Source: Aptenodytes patagonicus
Taxonomy: Eukaryota > Chordata > Aves > Sphenisciformes > Spheniscidae
Assembly: GCF_965638725.1 (NCBI RefSeq)
Contig: NC_134955.1
Span: forward strand, 6,678,316-6,742,315
Reading direction: 5' to 3'
DNA: 64,000 bases
Positions 19,001 to 31,000 of this stretch are shown piece after piece. Numbering within the stretch: the first letter of the stretch is position 1; each line of letters opens with the position of its first letter. The notes beneath the pieces are model-generated. The model ran no database searches. It was not told the origin of the DNA and was given only the letters and a program-made list of their open reading frames with translations. The translations under genes were made by a program, and so were the position numbers.

Positions 19001-22000
19001 AAAAACCCTTATGTGGATCTAATCGCCAGTTATCCCACAGTTGGTAGAGTTAAATTCAAACAGGATAAATTCAGACAGTGAAAAGGGACCTCCAAACAGA
19101 TCTTGGACTCCTCAGGCTCTAAATCTGAAAAGCAGCCCAGAGACTAAATCTAAAAAACCCAAACAGTTTTCAAGATGGAGTTTTAACCAAACACCACCAA
19201 GAGATTTTTCTTTTAGATAAGGATTTTTCTTCTTACCTTCCAGTTAGCACAAGGAAACACAATTCCCAGGGTAAATAATCCCAGCATGGGCCCCCCACAC
19301 ATCCCGTGGATGGAGAGGGAAGCCTGTGGATGCAGAGAAGATACAGGAGCTTAGTGCAGCAGCTGGAGGGAGCGTGCGCGGTTCTGGTTTCGGTCTGTAA
19401 TTTTCAGTGGGAAATGGTGGGGGAGAAGGGACCAACAGTGATTTCAGTGCACAATTAAAGAAAGAATCACATTCAGTACTGTTTCCCAGCAGTGAGTAAA
19501 TAGTGAAGGAGTTGAGGGATTTATGATCCCCCCCCCTAGTTATTCCCCTCAGCAGGGTGTCCACAGATATTGTTCAGGTAATCTAGCAGTCCCCAGGGAT
19601 GTCAGCATTATTCGGTTCATTGCATTTCTGTTCATTCGTGTTCAGTTCGCTGCATTTCTGAAGCACAAGGTACCTGCACAACTCCTCCCAGCAGCGATGC
19701 TGCTGCAGCCATTGAAGTGCACAGGACGCCATATAATATACCTGGAAAAGATCAGGCAGCGAGGCTGTCAGTGCTTGTTAATAGTGTGGACAATTTCTAA
19801 TTCATCTGGGGTCTGAAGTGACCAGGCAGCATGGAGGAATTTGCACTTTGGGCTTTGATGTTTAGAGCGGACCATTAAGCACCCAGCAGCGTCTTGCATG
19901 GTCTTGTTGGGTTTTTGGTTGGTTGGTTTTTCTTATGAAGCAGAACTTAGCAATGAAATTATTTTAGAAGTTATGCCTCATGTTGAAATGTTTCCGTTTC
20001 TGTTGCCTTTAAATAACACTTTTAAAATAATCTAATATATGAATTGAGCAATGATAAACAACAGGGCTTTCTTCCTTCGACACCAGTTTTAACTTCATGG
20101 TAGGCAAAACTCTGTATGTAGTAGTCTTGAGGAAAGCCAACCAAGACTCATCTTCTGTGCTAGCACACCTTGGTTTCAGAGGTAAAAATGATCTTTCTAG
20201 GTCCTGAGTGCAAAAATTGAGTAGTAAGTGGAAAAGCAGGAACAGAGAAGGTTGGAGACAGTTACAGAGACAGAGAAAGTATTGGTTTAGCTCTTCTGCG
20301 ATCTTTGCCAACATCAGCAAATGGTTATGATATTATTACAATACTTATAAAAGGGTTATGATATTACTGCAATACTTGTAAAAAGTATCTTAAAAATTCG
20401 AAGCACTTTGGATGCTTGATATTTTGACGGTCTGTTTTTCATTTGTCCTTTTTACATTTTTATTTTTCTCTGAAAAACTGAGCAACCTGCTTATGTGACA
20501 CTTGTTTGAATAGAAATGTCTTATTGTGCTACTATAAAATAGTAATATTTAGTAATACGACTATAGATTAATGTGGTAATAACTACATTGATATTCTTTC
20601 TGTATTGTAAAGAAGATCCCAGAGTGTTCCCCAGTATTTTCAATAGACAAAACTTTCCAAAGGATTTTGTGTAGTGCACCATATAGTGCACATGCTTAAT
20701 TTTACTGAAGCATCATGCTGACGTTGATTCTGAGAGTTTATAAAGGGTTATGCTCCTGTGGAGGTTTCTGAAGCACAAGTGTGTTTCTGAAGTAGTGTCT
20801 CTAGACAGTGCTCTTCACTACTCACAGAACTGCTCTCGGAGTCAACTGAGAGTCTGAGACTCTCAAGGCTCTGAGTATATAAAATCCTGCCTTATTTTCT
20901 CCTGTAGTAATAGCAACTGGCGGGATGGACACCTTTGCCGTTAAACAAATGGATCCCATCTGGGGTACCTACACAAGCCTTTGCTGATCCATGTGCTCAT
21001 CTTCTCGGAGAGGTTGGGGAAACCTTTCTTGACTAAGTCTTCAAAGGTAACAGTTGCTAAAGCGTTGATGCTGGCAGCTACCGTGCTGTAGAAGCGGGGA
21101 AGAATGTTAAGTAAATAGGAAGCAATATAAACTGAAATAAGTTGTATTTATGGAGAAATGCTGCCTCTTGTTCAGCATTAATGCTATAAAATGTACAGTT
21201 CTTGAAGAGTATTTTTCACGTACATTGCTGATGCTGGTGAGGTTTCTGTCCCTTCTGCAATTGCTAGGGGCCCTGCTTCATGCTGGCACGGAACAAGACA
21301 GAAACTTATCCTAATTGACCCTTCAGTTTACCAAGCTGCAAAGACCTTCAAAATATAGACATGTTCCAGAATAAAGATATTACTCCCTTACACGTCAAAG
21401 GATGTGCAGTGACCACTAGTGATACCCTGTTCCTCCACAAAATGCCATTCTGTTTTCTCTCATAACTGAAAAATATGGACTAGGAATAGTCTGACTCCTT
21501 TAGCTAGGTGAGTTAACCCGTATTTGGTGAATACGATCTCTGTGAATTTGTTGTGACAGTACGGCAGCGTCAATATCTACAGCACAGTATTTGGTACTAT
21601 GTGTCCTTAACTGTGTTCTCTTAGTCTCCTGCCAGGAGCAGCCAGTGCCTTTTATGTGGGTTTTTTTTTGGGGGGTGGGTTTTTTTTTCTTTTTTTTTTT
21701 CCCCCTGTTTTGTTAGCGCTCTTGCTTTTTCTACAGATAAGAGTATTTAGAAACAGCCTGTTGGAGATTAACTCTATGGCATTTGAATAATGTCACTGTG
21801 AACTTGAATCTTCTCTCTTTCTAATGTCCTATGAAGTATTGATGTTTGGCTTGTAGAGGGTAAAAACTACAGTAACGTGCAGCACACCCTGAAGAACACA
21901 CAGTTTCTAAAACTTCTCTATGCAGATACCTCTTTTCCTAGTCTGTTTCATGCGCAGAGAGACTTGCTGAAAAGCTCTCTATCCCTAACTATGATATTGT

Positions 22001-25000
22001 GGGAGTTGAGTAAAGGCAATGTCACCACGAGCAGCACCAAAGGTATTTCAGGAAGCCGAGCTCTTTTACAAAGAGAACTGGTGTTTCCTCAGTTTTTATA
22101 CCCTTTTGACTGTGTTGATAGTGTTATTCTAAAATGTTTTGGGGATAAAAAGATACTGGAGAAGTGGAGCTAGACTTTGGCATAAATATAATGTAGCTCA
22201 ACAAAGCACTACTGCTTCTTCCTAGAACGTGCAAAGAAAAACAGCTGGGCTTTCTTAGGGTTTCATGTTTTGACCTCGTTCTGGGTCCTCAGGAAATCAG
22301 TGGTACACAGCTAAAATGTCATTTCATATTCACAGACCTTAGCGTTCCACTGAATGCACAGGCGACAAACAGTCCCGGGACTCCTGGCATCGCAGAAAAA
22401 ATGTCCATAACAAAATACGGCATGAGCTGGGGTAGAAGGAGCACAAGAGCAACACAAGCAATTAGTTAAGATTTTCCTGGGTAATGGAAGAGAATTAGCT
22501 GCATCTGAGCATGTTGCTAAATTCTGGTTTTGTTCCAACTAACAAGGGGTGTCAGATTTTGAGCGAGGGGGATGTTGTTTGGCAGAAGTGGTCAATCAGA
22601 TTAATACTGCAGGAGTACCAGAATAGATACGTTCTAGCCCTGATTCGGCAATCGTCTTAGTGCCTGAGGGCTGAAAGGACATAAAGAATCCCACAAAACT
22701 TAAACTGTCTCTATACGTGCTGTGTCTGGGCCCAAAGCAGCTCCTAATTGTAATAATGGGTATCTGTACCTGGTCAGGCGCTGAAATAAAATCAGCAGTC
22801 CAAGGGTCACAACTCTTGTAATGAGAGTACATCACCAAACCACAAAATACTGCGCACACCAGGACTGTCCAAAGTCCCAATAAATTCAGGTAAAGTGCCC
22901 TAGAACAAAGGAGAGAAACTCTATTTAATACAAGATAAATATAGAAAAGCTGTTACAAGTTGGTTATTTCTAACTTTTTAGAGAGACACCCTAATCAAAG
23001 CTAGCTATATAATCTCTTACAAGGCATCACCAGGATAAGAAATTGGGTGTAACACTAATTTTAAAAAACATGAAAAAATACAGCCTCTTTAGGCTCTAGG
23101 GCAAGGTTCTAGGTACCTGTACAGCTGGAAGATACTGATCTAAGACCAGTAACGTGTAGGCAGAACAGGCTGCACCGAGTGCTGGGTCTGTCCCTCCTGT
23201 CCCCTGTAAGAGCAGATTGTTGTCTGTTGGGAGTTGTTGTAATATAATACCCTTTAAGCCACGCAGGGTATTATTTTGCATGGATTCTGTCATGGTTGCA
23301 ATGCTGCCATTGCAAAGTAACAAACTTGAGGCTTTTTTCACTAGTTCATGAAATGGATGTAGGTGACAGCATCTGCTGGGGAGGTTGTGTGGCTGCAGTT
23401 CAGTAATCCCGTAGTTCCCGAGAGCTGCCAGAGTTTATAGAGCCTACACCATGTTTGGACGTCACCTTACACAAGGTCTCTTGCTAGGGCCAGTTCAGAG
23501 CTGTGCTGCTGGGACCCAAAGGTCTTTCAGGACTTGTTACTAGTGACGATCTCACTGTTGTGACTTCCAATCATTTTCAGAGACTGAATTTCAACAGAGT
23601 AAATTCATATAATCTATCATGACCTTAAGAAAAATGAGTATGACTGCAGCTAGCAAAAAAGCTAACTGTTTGCAGAAGGAAAAAATTACCAGCTTTATGC
23701 TTTAGCCAAGTGGGCAAGCAATTAGCACTAGGCGTATGAAAAAAATCTGGTTGTTTAGTAAAACGTGTCTAGCTACACACATACTAATGCTGAACTTGAG
23801 GAAGGTAGCAGACTGGAGACATACATGTCTATACTGTGAAGTTTCACTTGCTTCTTTGCCATTGATTCTAATTATTGTTATATTTTAGAATTTTAATAAC
23901 TTACTGATCTCATTTTATTTAGATCATGCCTTGTACTACAGTGCCCCATTAAATCAATAACCACTTTTAAGAAAATACAACATAAACACAATTCCAATAA
24001 ATACCTTTTTCCAATAAAGCTGTAGATAGCACAACTTCTGTGCGGGCATCTTTTCCATACTCTGCTTCTGAGGATTAATTTGGCAGCCTGACCCCAAATT
24101 AATAAACTGCAAGAGTTAGATAGCTACCCATTTTTCTTTCTTGATTTGTTTATGTCATTTAGGGCCAGAGGAAGTAAGACTGTCAGCGCAAAATTAGCTT
24201 ACTACCGCCCAACGGGATGCCAATATTTATTTAACATAACTGACGAACCGTTAGTATAATTCCACATCAGTATTTTTGATTGCTAGAATAGGTTAATGAC
24301 AGGTAACTTACAGTTTAGCGTGCTTTTCCGATTTGCAAGAAATGCATCTCTGTATTGTGGACTGATTAACTCCATAGAGCCCTAGCCATGTAAATGTTCC
24401 CCCAATAACAATTGTCCAAAAGGTATGTCGTCTCAAAGGATCTACATCAAAGCTAGAAGAGAGAAAGAAGCAATTCAGTTCACTTATTTAAACACACACT
24501 TATTTAGCAAAAGGTAGGTGATTTTTCAGAACTATCTGGTACGTCCTACCCTCTGAATCACAAGTACTGCATTGGTAATACTGTTGTCCAGCACAGACAA
24601 TATCTAATGTGTTTAGGCTTGGAAGTTTTTTTTTACTTTTATATTGGAACACATTACTATCAAGTCAGGATAAACATATATCATGCAGACTCAGTCAGAG
24701 GACCAATTAATTGAGATAAATCACATTTATGAGGCTTATTATGCTCCGATTTCAGATCCGTGTCATACTGCAGCAACAGACCTGCAAGTCGTCCTGCCTG
24801 GGACCCCACCCTCTGCAAGGAACAAAGCCACTTAGTAAACTCTCAAAATCCTCCAAACTCTTAGTTACATCATCATGATGTGTTATTTCCTTTACAAGAA
24901 ATTGCCTCAGCTGCAGTGTTATCTTTTTTTAACAACGAAATTTCATTACTCAGTAATTCTAACCAGTACAAGTACATCTTTCTGTCTTGCATCTGTCATC

Positions 25001-28000
25001 TTTGCAATTCTACCAATCTTGATAGGTATAGCAGATAACATTTGACCTTGCTGTTAGATTCTGTCGGTGACTTGCCTTGATCAATGAACGTTTCAGTCAA
25101 TGCCACAAACAGCCAAAGGAAGGTCAGTTTACTATCCCAGTGCACTGGTGCACCGTTGCTAGCTGCTGTGGTGAGTGTACTTAAAATGAAGTGCCAGTTT
25201 TATGAATAGAAAATTAAAGAGAAATGAAATTGGAAGGAATAATTGGGCTGCGTTTGTAGCTACAGAAAGAAAAATGGCAAAGCTCCCTTTGAGTTCAGCA
25301 GGGCTTTGATTTCTTCGAAGAGGGTAATAGAATGAGGAGTTAAGCTCTCCTGGGGAGGTCAGCTGCGTTCCCAAGAACTGAGGAACCAGGGAATAGACTT
25401 CTCTGAGTCACCGAGGTTGTTCACCGGTAGTATAATAAAAAGTCTGAGTATTTTTGGCTTAGTGAGGGTAGGGCTTCTAAACACCAAATATACAAAAAGA
25501 GAAGTTTTGCACCGTTTGTTTCTTACTCAAAGATGTTTAGTCGTGATCCTTTGTAGGCATCTTCCCAGACCTTGGTCGATCCACCGTTCAGAGTAGTTCC
25601 TCGAATCAAAACCGTCATGAAGCCAGCCACCATGACAGTCATTTGAAATGCATCCGTCCAGACAACAGCTTTTAATCCTCCCTAAAACAAACAGAAACTG
25701 ATGCTCTCATCTTCTTTCCTGTTGTTCAAGTGCAGCAAAAGGTAGAAAGACCCCTTATTTCAGGAGCTCATGAGCTGTACGTATAGCATCTAGCAAATCA
25801 GGGCTCTTCTTAAACTTTGTATTCTCCCATAAAGGTTGTATTTTTGCAGGTCAGAAAATGACACAGGGCCTAAATGGTTTGTCCACAGTCATATGAGAAT
25901 ATTTGACCTCCAGTTAAATGCTTTTTTTTCCTGCCTCCTTTATATGCATTTGAAGAATATATCACGGTGTGGAACAAAAGCTTAGGGAATACAAGCTGGC
26001 CTATGTTTGTACTTCCCATAGCACTCTGTACACTTCTCAGAGCCCAGTGGTCCACAATTAGCCTAACACAGAAAAATAGCTCCAGAAAATTTGCGCTACA
26101 GCTTTCTTTCACAGCTACTTTCATATTTGATCAAAGCTATCCTAGAGAAACATAAGTGTTTTCAACAAGAGTGGACTGAAGTATTGAAAAAATTCATTAG
26201 TGGTAATGAGAACAGAAATTAGGTTGTGTCTTGAGCCCCAGGGCTCTGCCACTTCCACTGCAATGTTTATCTTTTTTGTAATCCGGAGTCTCATGTTGCT
26301 TCCTCAGAAGCAAAGCTCTCTATGACCTGTTGATCATCCTTCCTAGGTTTTATCACTCTGTTCTTGATCTGGGGTGACACCAGAGGCACGTTTTTCATTA
26401 CAATGTTTTTCAGTCTGTAACTTGTAAAAGATAAGAATCATCATCTTCTCAAAAGATTTAGTATGGCAGTGGAAGGTTATCACCTCCTTATCTGGACTCT
26501 GCCTCAAGCTGTCTGGTTTAAACCTTGAGACATACAACAGAGGATTTGAGAGGAAATATTTTTTTCTCCAAATAGACTTACTTATACCACAGAGTCTGAA
26601 AGAAATTTAGCTCTATGTTCTCCTACTTTAAACTTCAGTCACTTGGCCTGTATTTAGAAGCCGCTCTTCTGCGATAGCCTGTCATGTATAAAGGGTGGTT
26701 GAAGTAACAATCTGTGTTCCAGCTGTTCGGTTATGCCTGTTACGTACCAGAGTGCAATAGAAAGTGCAGACAATTCCTGTTGCAACTACAGAGCCCCAGA
26801 GATCAAATCCAGTGACTGTGAAACCAAAGAAAACCAAATGGTTAGTGAAATGGGGGTAGGTCATCTGGATGGTAACAGAAAAGCTATGATCCTTTAGCCT
26901 TAGAAGGGTGGGAGTAACTATTAATTTTAATCTTTTGTGCCTGTTAGGAACTTTGCTGGGTTGTTCAGGTTTCTTAACACTACTGGATACAGTTTTGCAT
27001 TGTTGTTTTCTTGCAAATTGGATTTAACTAACTTTCAAGTGTGCAAAAGTAATACATAAGAAGAATAATTGCACAAAGCAAAAACATCATTCCTATGGGA
27101 CACAGCTTTATAAGCAATGCTTTCCTTCTGTTCTTAGTCCAGAATTTTCTCTGGAGAAATCAAGTTCTTCAGAGATTTCCAAAGAATCCTAAGGAAAAAA
27201 CCCAACCCCAAACTAAATTCCATTCCCTGCAACTAGGAACAGTTTTAACACTAAAATGTGCTGCATTAAAACAATTTTGTGTGTTCATTTTACTTCATAA
27301 AGTTACTTTATACAAGAGGTACAAATTTTGGTTTGGCTCATATTGAAGTCTCTCCCACCGGGCATAGTTTGTGAGGGCAAATCTATTTGTAAAGGGTCTC
27401 TTATTAGCGAAGTTAGTATGGCCTAATAACGAACATGAACTGTCACATAAAATTCAGTAAGGAAGCTCGGCACCGCGTGGGAGGTGGGAATGGACAAACT
27501 ACATGCAAGTCAGATGACGAACAATGAAGAGAGCCTCCCAATCTCTTCCCAGTCGATTTTGGTGAAATCAGGAGTTGGGCCATGGTGATTCCTTATGCCC
27601 TATGGCAGTAAAATTACTAATCCCATCTGTCATGATGGATGCTGTATGCCTGGTTTGCAAAGATTAATTGAAGAAGTGTGCGGACAGCAGCACGGCATTC
27701 AGCTCCAGCTACAGGGAACGGAGTTATACCCATGGGAACCTGAACACGGGAGACAGGGAAGGGGGGAATCAAAGTACAGAATATGGTCCTGGATCGTCAG
27801 CTTGTACTGTGAACTTTGTCAGGATGTTGAGAAATTGTTTGTTAATAACCTCTTCAGGTGGTTACTGAGTGCAGAGGAGAGCAGAGCAGCAAACGCAGGG
27901 CTCCTGCTAATGTACTGGTGTGAGAGAGAGAGATCTGGGGAGTCAGAAACACAGAGCTACAAGGTGCAGGCAAAAACCTTCTTGCAGAACTTTTGAGGAC

Positions 28001-31000
28001 TTTTTTTTTTTTTTAGACTTCTTTATCTATTTTCCTCACTTCAGTTACTCTGATTGTCTTGTGGTGTGGTTATTTGGTGTAGCCATGTAGTGCGGCACAG
28101 GAACTCACCTTGGTTGAGTGCCAGGGATGGAGCATAAACCACTATTCCCGTGTAAAGGATCTGAAGGAGAAAAAGTTCATGAAAAAAACCCATGTATGTG
28201 AATGCTCAGTGATACGGCTTCTATTTAGAGTGGGGCTCAGAGCAAAATACCAGATCTAGAGTTTTCTTTAGATCAGCTTGTATTGTATATGGCTTTCTGT
28301 TTCAGCCTTAACAAAAAAATCTTTGATTTAATTAGTTTCTGATGGAAGGACCATTATCTGTCTTGGTATTACTTATTTCACCCATTGCTAAGACGACTAG
28401 ATGACAAAAAAATCCTAGTCAAATGGAAAGAGGAGCTCTCAGGAAAACATGAATAGTGATGCAGAGATAACGTGGATTGATCTTGGAAATTAAACTTCCC
28501 TTGTTCCATTCAATCCCTTTCAAAGGAGCTGATTCAGTGCCCTTCACGTGTATGTTCTGACAGAACTGAGGGAGAAGCAAAGCCTGGAAGTCAATAAGCA
28601 TTCAAATCTACTGCTAAGGGTTTGGAATTAATAAAATGGAATTAATGTAGAAAGAAATGTCTGCCAATGTCCCAAAACTTTCCATCATATACATAACGTA
28701 ATCTTTTGAGAAAATTGGTGAGGCTTTAAATCAAAGGGCAAAAAAGTTATTTGACGTCTACAATAGTGCCTTGGGTGGCTCCCTAAGGGTTGAGGGGGGG
28801 GTGGGGGTGTAAATTAAGTAGGTAAAGTTAAGTAGTAGTAGTAAAGTGGTGTTTTGCGGTGTAAGTAAAGCTAGTCTCTGCTCAGCCTCTCCATCCAAGA
28901 GCCAGGAGCGTTATTTATTTTATCTATACACGCAGGGGTGTGGAGTGGCTAGTCAGTGTTTTATGGTAATGCAGAGCAGTATACAAATATGGAGTCTGCA
29001 CACACTAGGCAGCGATTTCTGCCCTGCGGGCTGTTGGGCTTAGTCCCTGGGACCAGGCGCTGGGAGCAGCCCTTGCCACGTGCAGCTGCTTTGCAATGGG
29101 ATAGCCTGACCCTGGTGTTGTAAATGGGTAACTGGTGAACTAAATGTACCCGGTACAGCTCGTCTAGCTTCTCAAGAAAGACAGAATCCGCTCATTTGGA
29201 AAGAGAGAGACTTCAGGGGAACATAATGAGACCAAGATCTTGAGAAGCTGAGGGAGTTCAGCACAACATCCAAGCGTCAAAGACAACAAAAACGGCATTT
29301 TTAATCCTAAACAGGAGAAAGCTAGAAAGTTAGGAAAGTAATCATTCTTTCTTTTTAACGTCCACAGCCCAAGTGAAAACATTAAGGATAAAAGAGTACT
29401 TATTAAAACATCTCATTGTAAAAAGAGCACAGTCTGAGACTAGTCCATCAAAATAAATGTCAAGTGAAATTAGCGTAAACAAAGAGTCAATGTCTTCTTA
29501 CCGTCTGCAGGATGTAGATCAATGTTGCAGCAAGACGGACAATCTTATTAAATCTTAACTCTAAATACTAGGAAAAAGAGGAATCTCAGTAAATCACACA
29601 CGTAGCATCTGTGACACAGCTATTAACCTTCTGTTTGCTGTAACAGCTTACTACGCAAGTAAAATTACTGGCAACTGGCACTGCTGCTATAAGTAATGAA
29701 TAGGAGAGCGTTATAGTTACTACACGTAGAGATAATTACATTTAAGAAATCTTTTAATCAGTAGCATGCACTTGAAGTTATATGTGGGGTTGCAGTGTTC
29801 AAAATCTGCTTTGTATCGGGAATAACTGAAAGAGCCCAGGGGCTACAAGGAACAGAAACTTCAAATGAAAGCCTATTCCAATTATATGAAGAGGAAACGA
29901 GGTCATCTCTAGGAGAAATAGTATAGTTTGACTCCTGTAGTGACAAAAGTGGTGGTGGAGCAGATGGAGAAGCACCAACATAGAGGCTTTCACAGAGCCT
30001 GAGGTGAGCTGGCTTTCTCATGTGCTCTGCCTCAGTCTAAAGCCAAGTCTGCACATCATCAACAGGGTGGGGTTCTTATGGACTTCCAGGTGGATGTAGA
30101 GAGTCATTCCCTATTATCACACAACTGCGGAGGTGAGTAGATCTCTAGCCCCAAAAGCCCAGATTTTAAGCCTGAGTGACCACCTGGAGTCTTCTTGTAG
30201 AGTTGCCCAAAAAAATTAAATCTGGGTTGCTAACCCTGTGGCAGCCTCCCACGCAGCTTTGGGTGGGCTGGGTCTCTCCTTGGGCCGTGGTCCTGAGCGC
30301 TCCCCAGTAGACACCGGGCACAGGCTGTTCAAGTCTTCTCTTTTCCTTCTTGTTAACTTTGTTCATGTTTATCTTTCTTGTGTCTCATGCATAATAAGCC
30401 CCACAGTCTGCCATACAAATAAATAGCTAATTTATGTAACTTGACTTGTTTCTAGAAATAATTCATTAAGCCAGCAGAGTCATCTTTCCAGCATGCTTGA
30501 AGGGACTCTGGCTACAATGACGCCTTTGATGGTTCAGATGAGAAAAGTAATTCATTCTCTGATCTTGCATCAAAACCAGCTAGAAAATGCAGTTACTTGT
30601 GGCAGTGGGAATAGATGGTCAATTTTACTTTTTTCCAACCTGTAACTGAAATATTTCCAAATACCCAGGCAGAGCTGTTTGACCAGAGCCCCTCCTTGGG
30701 TTTGGGCTTAGAGAACATGAGCGGCCTTTCTGTTACCAGGAAGCTCCTTGCGAACTAACCCGGCTTTCTTCATCCAATTCTTGCTTAGCTGAAACTGCCC
30801 GCAAACAGGAGGAACTGAACTTGTGGCAGTTGATTAAAGTGACTATTGGGCTATTCCCGAATGCTCAAAATCTGTCCTATGGGTGTGCAGATGACAAGGG
30901 CTGCACGCTGTGCTCCTAGCATTAACATCACAAGGACTACTGATTTATTTTTTTTCTTTTTACTGCTGAACTGTCATATGAAGAGAATAGTCTGTTACAG

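Larger units (their letters stand above)
18574..20972 (-). other. SLC5A12 introns 9-11
   Basis: Intron 11 (18574-19236) holds copy B of the 115-bp repeat and an A-run near 18990-19005. Intron 10 (19324-19673) has an imperfect doubled ttcattgcatttctg-type motif next to the exon 10 donor. Intron 9 (19742-20972) has the 31-bp tandem pair at 20323-20384 and a small hairpin at 20847-20865. No extra exon is recognised. Confidence 0.6.

Noticed and set aside
27595..27996. 133-codon plus-strand frame inside SLC5A12 intron 3
   Set aside because: It is antisense to the gene and without family resemblance.
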